This document shows, piece by piece, positions 1-9,876 of a DNA stretch of 38,367 nt. Position 1 is the first letter of the stretch. Every line of letters begins with the position of its first letter. The translations under genes and the position numbers were made by a program. The DNA is from Comamonadaceae bacterium PBBC1 (GTDB lineage Bacteria > Pseudomonadota > Gammaproteobacteria > Burkholderiales > Burkholderiaceae_C), in the NCBI GenBank assembly GCA_002256145.1, contig NKIP01000033.1, positions 1-38,367 of the forward strand, read 5' to 3'. The notes beneath the pieces were generated by a model. The model was not told the origin of the DNA. It did not search any database and was given only the letters and a program-made list of their open reading frames with translations.

Positions 1-184
1 CCGGCTTGTCTCCCGCCCCCTTGAGTTGCCCTTTGCCATCCAGGCGAACCCAGTTCTCCAGCGTCTGCTTGGGGATGCCAAGTATCTTGGCCGTAACAGC
101 GGCCACTTGACCACCTTTGACCAGTCGTACAGCCTCCAGCTTGAATTCCAGCGTGTACCGCGCCCGTCGTTTCGTTTCGCTCAT
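1..184 (-). CDS. IS3-family transposase OrfA, N-terminal fragment
   Basis: Reverse-strand translation from the ATG at 184 gives a 61-residue fragment starting MSETKRRARYTLEFKLEAV, running into a helix-turn-helix segment (AAVTAKILGIPKQTLENWV) and continuing off the window. This is the HTH_Tnp_1 pattern of IS3-family OrfA proteins, which bind the IS ends and in most family members are joined to OrfB by programmed -1 frameshifting. A GGAG ribosome-binding site (ACAGGAGTGAG) precedes the ATG. The C-terminal part, including the leucine zipper and the frameshift region, lies outside the window. Confidence 0.85.
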   Translation of the reverse strand, partial: MSETKRRARYTLEFKLEAVRLVKGGQVAAVTAKILGIPKQTLENWVRLDGKGQLKGAGDKP

Positions 185-222
185 CTCTCACTCCTGTTAC
201 TGATTTTTACCCATCAGCTATG

Positions 223-248
223 GAGTACGTTTTTCGGGGGCAAGGTCA
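223..248 (-). repeat. IS3-family terminal inverted repeat (orfA side)
   Basis: Read on the minus strand from 248 the sequence begins TGACCTTGCCCCCGAAAAAC. It matches the repeat at 38244-38270 (TGAACCTGCCCCTG...) at 19 of 27 aligned positions, and both contain AACGTAC at the same offset. IS3-family ends typically start with TG and carry imperfect repeats of 20-40 bp. The three bases outside this end (ggc) differ from those outside the other end (ctt), so the two ends do not share a target-site duplication. Confidence 0.7.
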
Positions 249-1303
249 GGCCGCACCACGTACATCTTGGGGTAGCGGTGCGACACATCGACGATGCCGC
301 TGTTGTACAACTCGCCTTACGGTTCATGCAGCGGCTCCAGCAGGGACACCAGCACCGCGTACTCGCACGCCTTTTCCGTGCGGTCTTTGTCCAGCTCTTT
401 CAGAAAACCCTCGTTCCGCTTCTTGGTGGCCGTTTCGTCGCTTTCGTTCTTCATCTCAAACATGATGGAGACGATCTCGGCACCCGACTCGTCTGAGTCG
501 CGAAAAATATAGTCGCCCTTGCTGCCGGTGCGGGCGTCGTTGTCTTTCTCAAAATGCGCCCGCTGGAAGGCGGCTGCACGGATGCGGTTGAACTCGATCT
601 CGCAGTGCTGCTCCAGGGTTTCACCCACCATCTTGGTCGACAGCCGCGCCTTCATGTCCCGCAGGCGCGCAATCTCGCCATCACGGTCGCGCAGCTGCAA
701 GGCGAATTGCTCCTTGATGGCTTTCTCTTCCAGCTGGTTCTTCACGGCGATGAGGTTGAGGTCATTTTTCAAGTCATCGCGCTCTCTGGCAACCACCCCC
801 ACGGCTTCATTCACAGCCAATTGGCGCGCTGTCTCGGTGGCCGCCAGCTTGGCTTGCAGCGCCTGAATTTCGGCGTCCTTTTTGGCGGGTTCGGCCTGCA
901 GCGCATGGGCCAGCTTGGCCTCGGCCAACTGGGCTGCGGCTTGGCTGCTGTTGCGCGCTCTCTCCTGCTCGGTCTTCAGCTCGTTGGCCAACTGATCGCG
1001 CTCTTTGCTCACCGTGCCCAAAGCCTCCGTCACCGCCAGCTTGCGCGCCACCTCGCCCGCGTCGAGCTGGGCTTTCAGCGCCTGAATCTCCGTGTCTTTG
1101 GCCGCCGCTGTTTTTTGCAGCGCATTGGTGACATTGGCCTAGGCCAAGGCAATCGCGCCCTGCTTTTCCCGCTCGGCCAACTCCAGCCGCTCGTGCAACT
1201 GTTTTTCAAAATCGCCATCGCGCACCTGCTTGAGGATGTCGGCGTACCCCGCCTCGTCGATCTTGAAGGCTTTGTGGCAGTGGGGGCAGATGATTTCGTG
1301 CAT
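249..1303 (-). pseudogene. DUF2130 domain protein, broken by two in-frame stops and an IS insertion
   Basis: The frame starts at the ATG at 1303 with MHEIICPHCHKAFKIDEAGY, including a CPHC pair typical of DUF2130 proteins. It continues through a long coiled coil rich in Ala, Gln, Glu and Lys to the conserved C-terminal block (VSLLEP...ELYNSGIVDVSHRYPKMYVVRP). A TAG at 1139-1141 interrupts the coiled coil and a TAA near 317-319 interrupts the conserved block. Both lie in the same frame, with readable family sequence on either side. The frame then runs into the IS end at 248, so the last few dozen residues are missing. The function of DUF2130 proteins is unknown, though they are often found near restriction systems. 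An internal ATG at 1051 could express only a coiled-coil fragment. Three separate lesions point to a dead gene. Confidence 0.8.
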
Positions 1304-1336
1304 GGGGAATAAACCTTTTCTTGTTAATTGGGCTGG

Positions 1337-1442
1337 CATCAAATACCCAGCAAGCACCAGAAGATCTATAAACCATTGATTTATATATATTTTTTCAAAA
1401 ATGCTTGATCGCCAAGACCTATTCCATCAAATACCCAGCAAG
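1337..1442. repeat. Pair of perfect 18-bp direct repeats in the AT-rich gap upstream of the DUF2130 pseudogene
   Basis: The 18-mer catcaaatacccagcaag occurs at 1337-1354 and again at 1425-1442, 88 bp apart, flanking an AT-rich segment (about 1371-1400, with ttatatatatttttt). The second copy lies just after the stop of the upstream AlbA-domain gene and the first lies close to the pseudogene start. The repeats could be the footprint of a small duplication or excision, or binding sites. The AT-rich stretch between them is a plausible promoter for the pseudogene, but I see no clear -35/-10 pair. Confidence 0.5.
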
Positions 1443-1447
1443 TAAAT

Positions 1448-2905
1448 TCAGGCCCAGCTTGGCAGGTAACGCCGAGTCTTTGGCGGCGCAGTCGGGTCTT
1501 GCAAGCGGATAACACCGGCCCCCAATGCCTCTTTGATCAGCCTTGACGCGGTAGCGCTGTTTTTGGCGTCGATGCCAAAGCGATCCCTCAAGGTTGTGTT
1601 GGTCATGAACTCACGCTCTACGTAGCGCAAGCAGGCATGCAAGTACACCGCCCGCACGCGGTCGGCTTGCTCCATCTTCGTCAAGGTCCGAGGCGCAAAC
1701 AAGGTGCTTCGAGTGGAGTCGCCCGTTACCTCAAAAGCCGGTGCAGGCAATTGGTAAAACTCGGCCTGAAACACCACCTTGTCTACCCCGCTGCCGCGCT
1801 CTTCGCAAATGCCCATGCGCCGCATCAGCGAGGCCAGCCGCTCATTACGCGACCGGGGCGGGCTGTCCAGCATGCGCGAGGTATCCACCAAGGGCACGCC
1901 GGGGTTGGTAATCTCCATGCGGTCGTCGAAGATTTCGACCATGGGCCCGCTGCCGCTGACAGACAAGTCTTGGTGAATCAGCGCATTGGCCACCAGCTCG
2001 CGTATGGCCAGCTCGGGGTACACCGGCACAGCCTTACGCAAGGCCCGCCCAATGACCTCGTTCACGGGCAGCAAATTGTTGATAAAACCCACCAAACCTT
2101 CAAACCCACTGGCGTAGCCCTTGGCACCCACTTGCTCGCGCAGGGTTTCCACCCGGCCCTTGCCTTTGTAAACCACGACCCGCACCGCCTTGCGCTGCAA
2201 GCGGCCAAAGTCTGACAACTGCTTGGCCAACAAAATGGCACCCACGTTCAGCACATTCCAGTGGCCGCCGCCGACTGCCTCTATCAATCGATCAGCCGCC
2301 AAGGCCTCCAAAATGGCGCTGTGCCCATCGGGCAAAGCCCGCCCCACCAAATCAAAATAACTGGGGTAGTCCAGCAACCGCAACACCTCGTCGCCCATGA
2401 GCTTTTCGGCAGCAGGCAGGCGCTCAAATGGCGTGGCATCCAGCGCCCGCCAAAGCGCCCGTTCCTTCTCTGGAAAGTCTTTCAAACGCTTTTTGTAAGA
2501 GCCTACGCGTATGAATTCAGCCCCTGCAAACTGCACAGGGTGCCGCGTTGCGCAGTCAATCTGCAACAGCACCAGCCTTGTGCCGTTCACATCTAAAGGG
2601 ATGAACTGAAAACCCAGCTTGGGCGAAAGCTGGCGCAGCAGCCAACTCTCAAGCTCTTCATTGCCCACACGCTTGCTGAACGGGTCAAAAGATGTGCCCA
2701 GCAAGGCATGGGTAACGTCCTCCACACCCCACAGCAGGTAGGCATGGGCTTTGCCCTCCAGCGCGCAAGCATTGGCCAGTGCAGAAATGTATTCACCAAT
2801 CTCCTGAGGCTCAGCATTGTTGTGCTTGAACTCCACCCAGCCCGCCTCGTGCGGCATGGCGCACAGCTCTTGCACCAAGCTGGCCCAGTACTGTGCATCA
2901 CGCAT
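1448..2905 (-). CDS. AlbA_2/Schlafen-type ATP-binding protein (putative transcriptional regulator)
   Basis: This 485-residue protein has three parts. Residues about 1-150 are an AlbA_2 (Schlafen-like, divergent AAA_4) domain, with EFKHN near residue 25 and the AYLLWGVED core. Residues about 250-390 are an HATPase_c_4-like segment, with IRELVANALIHQDLS, ITNPGVPL and ERGSGVDKVV. The rest is a C-terminal winged-helix-like region. Proteins of this build are annotated as putative regulators or RecG-related ATP-binding proteins and are frequent companions of type I restriction genes, which fits its place 100 bp downstream of hsdR. I placed the start at 2905 because AAGGAGG lies 7 bases upstream of that ATG; an earlier in-frame codon at 2929 has no such site. 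The precise function is not known. Confidence 0.8.
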   Translation of the reverse strand: MRDAQYWASLVQELCAMPHEAGWVEFKHNNAEPQEIGEYISALANACALEGKAHAYLLWGVEDVTHALLGTSFDPFSKRVGNEELESWLLRQLSPKLGFQFIPLDVNGTRLVLLQIDCATRHPVQFAGAEFIRVGSYKKRLKDFPEKERALWRALDATPFERLPAAEKLMGDEVLRLLDYPSYFDLVGRALPDGHSAILEALAADRLIEAVGGGHWNVLNVGAILLAKQLSDFGRLQRKAVRVVVYKGKGRVETLREQVGAKGYASGFEGLVGFINNLLPVNEVIGRALRKAVPVYPELAIRELVANALIHQDLSVSGSGPMVEIFDDRMEITNPGVPLVDTSRMLDSPPRSRNERLASLMRRMGICEERGSGVDKVVFQAEFYQLPAPAFEVTGDSTRSTLFAPRTLTKMEQADRVRAVYLHACLRYVEREFMTNTTLRDRFGIDAKNSATASRLIKEALGAGVIRLQDPTAPPKTRRYLPSWA

Positions 2906-3005
2906 AAGGTACCTCCTTCGGTTTGACACTGCGCAGCGACCGCACAGCCGGATCTATGCATGCGCTGTGGATTTTGCCTGCGAAACTGGTGGGATTCATA
3001 GGGCT

Positions 3006-6278
<3,273 letters not shown>

Positions 6279-6292
6279 GCTTGTCCTTGTCT

Positions 6293-7435
6293 TTAGCCTT
6301 GCATTTTGGTTTTGTACCAACCGGCCATGCTTTCGTCCTCAAGTGCATAGTCACCATAGGCGGCCCGCCAAACCAATCCCTTTTCACGCAATGTGTCCAG
6401 CGCAGCCTGAACCGATGGAACCGATACTTTTTCTTGCTGCACCAAGTTGGCATAAGCGCGCATCGACGCCTCGGAGAAAGGAACGTAATTTTTGCCCTGA
6501 TCGATGATCGTCTCCAGCACCGCCCGCTGAATGTCGGGCAAACCGGCGAACTCACTCTCCATCGCTCCCCACATTCTTTCCTTGATTTCTTCCGCACCAT
6601 TCTTCAGCGCTTCGCCAAGGTGGTCCGCGCCGGCATCCAAGGCAATCTCGCCGACGATGCTGCGCAGCATTTCGGGGCGATGCCCAACCAACTTGAAGGC
6701 CTCAAACATATCCTCGTGACGGAACTGGTTGTCATTGGCCAGCAAGGGGTTCACGAAGTCCGTATAAGCGTCTGTAAAGTCCTTGGTCAGCAAGGGGAAA
6801 CGCGTCACCTGGGAGCCAAAAAAAGGCTGGGTGCGTTTCAACACCAAGTGGGCCAGCTTGTCACGGTTGGAACCCGTTAAAACAATAAACAGGCCTTGCT
6901 GCCCACTGCCTTGGTTCAAGTGATCGCGTGCTGCCTTGAGGGCAAACATGGCATCCACGCCAGCCTGGGTAGAGAGCGCATGCTGTGCTTCGTCAATGAC
7001 GATGGCGACTGGCGCCTTTCCAGCTTCAACCAACGCCTCCAGAGCATCCGCCAGCGTCAGTCCCGTTGGCAGTTCCAGGGAATCGAGGTTGAGGCTCAGA
7101 GCGCCAAACACGTTCACTTTTTCCAGCCCGGTCGACTTGGCCATCTTGGCGATGACACCCGCAAAAGTACCGATTTTTGCTTTGACGGCGCTGGTGATGA
7201 GCAAAGCCGGGTCTTTGGATTTGTCTGCCCACAGGTCCACATAGATCGTGGTCCAGCCGCGCTTTTGCATGGCGGGCAGCATGTCTTCACGCAAGAAAGT
7301 GCTTTTTCCCGTGCGTCTTGGCGCTGCCAGGAACAAGCCGGAGCGACTGTCCGCCAAGCCGTGGCCCCCAAGGCTTTCGCAATAACTCTCCGCCAGACTT
7401 GGGCGGTGAAAGGTAAATGGCTTGATCGCACTCAT
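6293..7435 (-). CDS. AAA-family ATPase of unknown role in the restriction island
   Basis: This 380-residue protein has a P-loop of the form APRRTGKST at residues 38-46, a Walker B strand VAIVIDEAQHAL near 145, and a sensor-like LTGSN near 205. It resembles single-domain AAA/STAND-like ATPases that respond to a partner or nucleic acid. The C-terminal third (from about 290) looks like a winged helix (FSEASMRAYANLV...PSVQAALDTLREKGLVW). GGAG lies 8 bases upstream of the ATG at 7435. hsdR starts 14 bp after its stop, so the two are probably co-transcribed. Its promoter region carries an unusual repeat array (7444-7511). It has no recognised assignment; a regulator or accessory of the restriction locus is a guess from position. 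Confidence 0.75.
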   Translation of the reverse strand: MSAIKPFTFHRPSLAESYCESLGGHGLADSRSGLFLAAPRRTGKSTFLREDMLPAMQKRGWTTIYVDLWADKSKDPALLITSAVKAKIGTFAGVIAKMAKSTGLEKVNVFGALSLNLDSLELPTGLTLADALEALVEAGKAPVAIVIDEAQHALSTQAGVDAMFALKAARDHLNQGSGQQGLFIVLTGSNRDKLAHLVLKRTQPFFGSQVTRFPLLTKDFTDAYTDFVNPLLANDNQFRHEDMFEAFKLVGHRPEMLRSIVGEIALDAGADHLGEALKNGAEEIKERMWGAMESEFAGLPDIQRAVLETIIDQGKNYVPFSEASMRAYANLVQQEKVSVPSVQAALDTLREKGLVWRAAYGDYALEDESMAGWYKTKMQG

Positions 7436-7443
7436 CTTGGACT

Positions 7444-7511
7444 CCGACTTATGGCAACTTATGGAAAAAAGTATAACTTATGGTTTTCGACATAAGTCGG
7501 GATAAGTTGGC
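7444..7511 (-). promoter_or_regulatory. Promoter/operator with five CRACTTAT-type boxes upstream of the ATPase-hsdR operon
   Basis: Read on the plus strand, ACTTATGG occurs at 7447-7454, 7457-7464 and 7476-7483. The reverse form occurs at 7491-7500 (cataagtcgg) and 7502-7509 (ataagttg). CCGACTTATG at 7444-7453 is a perfect 10-bp inverted partner of 7491-7500, and CAACTTAT at 7455-7462 is a perfect inverted partner of 7502-7509. On the minus strand a TATACT -10-like hexamer (7475-7470) sits between the two groups, and the box nearest the gene runs into the GGAG ribosome-binding site. The arrangement looks like an operator array controlling the downstream operon. The -10 assignment is by eye. 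Confidence 0.6.
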
Positions 7512-7643
7512 TCAACAGTCGACGCCGACACCCTCTTGAACAGCGACGGCTTGCCAATCGCGCACGTCGATCTTGCCGGTGACGGCGGCGGAGATCAGGG
7601 CGGTGCGGCGTTCTTGCGATAGTTTGATCAACGTTTCAGCATT
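7512..7643 (-). pseudogene. hsdS: hsdS C-terminal relic (type I restriction specificity subunit)
   Basis: The minus strand encodes [20 protein letters not shown] followed by [10 protein letters not shown] and ends at 7512. The block [21 protein letters not shown] is the characteristic C-terminal tail of HsdS, the subunit that recognises the target DNA. Only about 43 residues remain. The two target-recognition domains and the first conserved repeat are absent, and the frame upstream enters the CcdB gene, whose stop is about 23 bp away. There is no in-frame start with a ribosome-binding site. The locus therefore once had the order ...hsdS, ATPase, hsdR, and the upstream part has been deleted or replaced. 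Confidence 0.75.
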
Positions 7644-7665
7644 GAGCAGCCAAGCGCTCCATTCC

Positions 7666-7980
7666 TCAGATGCCCGACAGCACCGCATCCATCGCCGCCA
7701 CCAGTGCGCTGGCATGCGCAGCCACGTTGTCCACCGGGCTCCGTAGCAGTTTGGCGGGCAGTGGCGCGGTGTAGTGCGCCAGTGCGTGGAGGCGCTGCCC
7801 GTTCACATGGATGGTTGGGCACAGCACGGTGGGCACTTTGACCATGGTATCGGGCTGAGCGAGGGGCATGGTCAAGCGAGTGGCCAAGCCATCGAGCAAG
7901 TCGCTCTGGACCACCACCACATACGGAATACCCTCCGCCCCGCTGCGGCTTGGATTGGGAAACACGTCGTACTGCGCCAT
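7666..7980 (-). CDS. ccdB: CcdB-family toxin of a type II toxin-antitoxin pair
   Basis: CcdB toxins poison DNA gyrase by trapping its cleavage complex. This 104-residue protein starts [11 protein letters not shown] and has the family hallmarks [32 protein letters not shown] and the C-terminal [20 protein letters not shown] ending in LSGI. It is the usual length (about 100 residues), and the family's conserved C-terminal Trp-Gly-Ile end is SGI here. The gene starts 7 bp after the antitoxin stop, the normal antitoxin-first order of a translationally coupled pair. It abuts the hsdS relic, which suggests the module arrived in, or helped destroy, a restriction locus. Whether it still poisons gyrase cannot be told from sequence. 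Confidence 0.88.
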   Translation of the reverse strand: MAQYDVFPNPSRSGAEGIPYVVVVQSDLLDGLATRLTMPLAQPDTMVKVPTVLCPTIHVNGQRLHALAHYTAPLPAKLLRSPVDNVAAHASALVAAMDAVLSGI

Positions 7981-7987
7981 GGGCCAC

Positions 7988-8257
7988 TTACCAAGGGCGA
8001 AGGTCAGCGCCCGGAATGCCGTGGGCTTCGACCCGGGCGTTCTGCGCAGCGATCCAGTCGCCAAATTCGGCCTCAAACGCCTGTTTGCGCGAAGCCCGGC
8101 TGGCCTTGTCGTGCCCTGCCTGCAGCGCCTGGTACTGCTCGGCGGACAGAATGACCGAGTCGAGCTGACCGGCTTTCTCCACAAACACGGGCTCGCGCTT
8201 GGCCTGAGCGCAGAGGCTGCCAAAACGGTTCTTGGCTTCGGTGGCGGTGACACGCAT
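7988..8257 (-). CDS. ccdA: Antitoxin with Phd/YefM-like N-terminus and CcdA-like C-terminus
   Basis: This 89-residue protein neutralises the neighbouring CcdB-type toxin and probably represses the operon. The N-terminal half (MRVTATEAKNRFGSLCAQAK...VFVEKAG...DSVILSAEQYQAL) is a Phd/YefM DNA-binding fold. The C-terminal half (WIAAQNARVEAHGIPGADL ending RPW) resembles the toxin-binding tail of CcdA, which typically ends in a W/F after a His-Gly pair. This mixed architecture is known for some chromosomal CcdB partners. AGGAG precedes the ATG at 8257. A tandem 9-bp repeat at 8276-8293 is a likely operator. Confidence 0.83.
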   Translation of the reverse strand: MRVTATEAKNRFGSLCAQAKREPVFVEKAGQLDSVILSAEQYQALQAGHDKASRASRKQAFEAEFGDWIAAQNARVEAHGIPGADLRPW

Positions 8258-8275
8258 GGTGGACTCCTGAATCGA

Positions 8276-8293
8276 TTAGCCATTTTAGCCATT
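8276..8293 (-). promoter_or_regulatory. Tandem 9-bp repeat upstream of the antitoxin gene, probable autoregulatory operator
   Basis: TTAGCCATT occurs twice head to tail (8276-8284 and 8285-8293) with no spacer, about 20 bp upstream of the antitoxin start. On the minus strand this reads AATGGCTAA twice and contains TAAAAT, a possible -10. Toxin-antitoxin operons are usually repressed by the antitoxin or the complex at repeats overlapping the promoter, so this is the best candidate operator. Confidence 0.5.
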
Positions 8294-8311
8294 CGTCAGC
8301 GTGCCAGTCAC

Positions 8312-8347
8312 AAAAAAGCCCCGGACAGTTTCCCGTCCGGGGCTTTT
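8312..8347 (-). terminator. Rho-independent terminator after the truncated lpdA copy
   Basis: AGCCCCGGAC at 8317-8326 and GTCCGGGGCT at 8335-8344 are a perfect 10-bp inverted repeat with an 8-base loop. On the minus strand the stem is followed by a run of six T residues. It ends transcription from the lpdA copy before the toxin-antitoxin genes. A terminator with the same AAGCCCCG stem core follows the complete lpdA at 20737-20767, so the duplicated segment probably includes the terminator. Confidence 0.85.
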
Positions 8348-8370
8348 GCTTCGTGCAGCGCTGAAGCCGA

Positions 8371-9834
8371 TTATTTCTTGCTCGGCAGTAAGTCCGTGCA
8401 GCTGCCGTGCGCCACTTCCGCCGCCATGCCGATGCTTTCGCCCAGCGTGGGGTGTGGGTGGATCGTTTTGCCGATGTCCACAGCGTCTGCGCCCATCTCG
8501 ATGGCCAAAGCGATCTCGCCAATCATGTCGCCCGCATGCGTGCCCACCATGCCGCCGCCCAGGATCTTGCCGTGGCCGTGCGCTTCGGGTGAATCGTCAA
8601 ACAGCAGTTTGGTCACGCCTTCGTCGCGGCCGTTGGCAATGGCGCGGCCCGAGGCGGTCCAAGGGAACAAGCCCTTTTTCACCTTGATGCCTTGCGCTTT
8701 GGCTTGGTCTTCGGTCAGGCCCACCCATGCCACTTCGGGGTCGGTGTAGGCCACGCTTGGAATGACGCGCGCGTTAAACGCAGCGGCTGCCAACTCTTTG
8801 TTGCCTTGCAGCTCGCCCGCAATTACCTCGGCCGCCACGTGTGCTTCATGCACCGCTTTGTGCGCCAACATGGGCTGGCCCACGATGTCGCCGATGGCGA
8901 AGATGTGCGGCACGTTGGTGCGCATTTGGATGTCGACGTTGATGAAGCCACGGTCGGTCACAGCAACGCCAGCTTTTTCAGCGGCGAGTTTTTTGCCGTT
9001 GGGCGTGCGGCCCACGGCTTGCAACACGAGGTCGTACACCTGCGGCGCGGGGGCTGTGCCGCCCTCTTCTGCCGGTGCAAACGTGACCTCAATACCTTCG
9101 GGCAAGGCGCGTGCGGACACGGTCTTGGTCTTGAGCATGATGTTGTCAAAGCGCTTGGCGTTCATCTTTTGCCAGATCTTCACCAAGTCGCGGTCAGCGC
9201 CTTGCATGAGGCCGTCCATCATTTCCACCACGTCCAGGCGTGCGCCCAACGTGCTGTAGACGGTGCCCATCTCCAGGCCGATGATGCCGCCACCCAAGAT
9301 GAGCATGCGCTTGGGCACTTCTTTGAGTTCCAAAGCACCGGTGCTGTCGACCACGCGTGGGTCGTTGGGCATAAAAGGCAAACGCACGGCTTGAGAGCCT
9401 GCAGCGATGATGGCGCGTTTGAAGGCGATCACTTTTTTGCTGCCGTTTTGTTCTTGTGCAGTGCCGGTGGTTTCCGACACTTCAAGGTGATGTGCCCCCA
9501 CGAATTGGCCCAAGCCGCGCACGGTGGTGACCTTGCGCATCTTGGCCATGGCAGCCAAGCCACCTGCGAGTTTGCCAATGACTTTTTCTTTGTGGCCGCG
9601 CAGCTTGTCGATGTTGACCACCGGCTTGCCGAAGTCCACACCCAAGTCGGCCATGTGGCTGACTTCGTCCATCACGGCTGCAACATGCAGCAGCGCTTTA
9701 GACGGGATGCAACCCACGTTCAGGCACACTCCACCCAAGGTGGCGTAGCGCTCAACGATGACGACGTTCAATCCGAGGTCCGCCGCGCGGAAGGCTGCCG
9801 AATAGCCGCCTGGGCCACCGCCCAACACGAGCAC
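8371..9834 (-). CDS. lpdA: Dihydrolipoyl dehydrogenase, second copy lacking the lipoyl domain and native start
   Basis: The translation is an E3 flavoprotein: FAD-binding [10 protein letters not shown] at the start, the redox-active disulfide [13 protein letters not shown], a second dinucleotide fold [13 protein letters not shown], and the C-terminal His-Glu motif [10 protein letters not shown] see only four residue differences from the complete lpdA at 20792-22642 (S/A, A/T, I/V, L/P). The lipoyl domain and linker are missing: recognisable sequence stops near 9873 and the codon at 9879-9877 in this frame is the stop of the adjacent dehalogenase gene. The only usable starts are internal, such as the GTG at 9834, with no good ribosome-binding site. 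The E3 fold is intact from there, so it could be active if expressed, but it is probably a duplication remnant. Confidence 0.75.
   Translation of the reverse strand: MLVLGGGPGGYSAAFRAADLGLNVVIVERYATLGGVCLNVGCIPSKALLHVAAVMDEVSHMADLGVDFGKPVVNIDKLRGHKEKVIGKLAGGLAAMAKMRKVTTVRGLGQFVGAHHLEVSETTGTAQEQNGSKKVIAFKRAIIAAGSQAVRLPFMPNDPRVVDSTGALELKEVPKRMLILGGGIIGLEMGTVYSTLGARLDVVEMMDGLMQGADRDLVKIWQKMNAKRFDNIMLKTKTVSARALPEGIEVTFAPAEEGGTAPAPQVYDLVLQAVGRTPNGKKLAAEKAGVAVTDRGFINVDIQMRTNVPHIFAIGDIVGQPMLAHKAVHEAHVAAEVIAGELQGNKELAAAAFNARVIPSVAYTDPEVAWVGLTEDQAKAQGIKVKKGLFPWTASGRAIANGRDEGVTKLLFDDSPEAHGHGKILGGGMVGTHAGDMIGEIALAIEMGADAVDIGKTIHPHPTLGESIGMAAEVAHGSCTDLLPSKK
9182..9566 (-). repeat. 385-bp tract identical to 21603-21987 inside the duplicated lpdA
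   Basis: Aligned at a constant offset of 12421, positions 9182-9566 show no difference from 21603-21987. Outside the tract the copies differ at scattered, mostly synonymous sites: for example c/g at 9181, several between 9174 and 9181, and c/t at 9567. A sharply bounded identical block inside a diverged pair is the usual mark of gene conversion or of a recombination crossover. Confidence 0.8.
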
Positions 9835-9876
9835 ATCGCACTCGATGTCGGCAGAGCCGCCAAAGCTGGAGCTCTT

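Larger units (their letters stand above)
1..248 (-). mobile_element. IS3-family insertion sequence, left (orfA) end, cut by window edge
   Basis: The first 248 bases are the upstream end of an IS3-family element lying on the minus strand. They contain the first 61 codons of an OrfA transposase and, upstream of it, a terminal inverted repeat beginning TGACCTTGCCCCCG (read on the minus strand from 248). The IS edge falls inside the DUF2130 reading frame, whose coding similarity stops at 249. The other end of the same kind of element is found at the far end of the window, in the same orientation. The element is incomplete only because the window ends. Confidence 0.85.
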
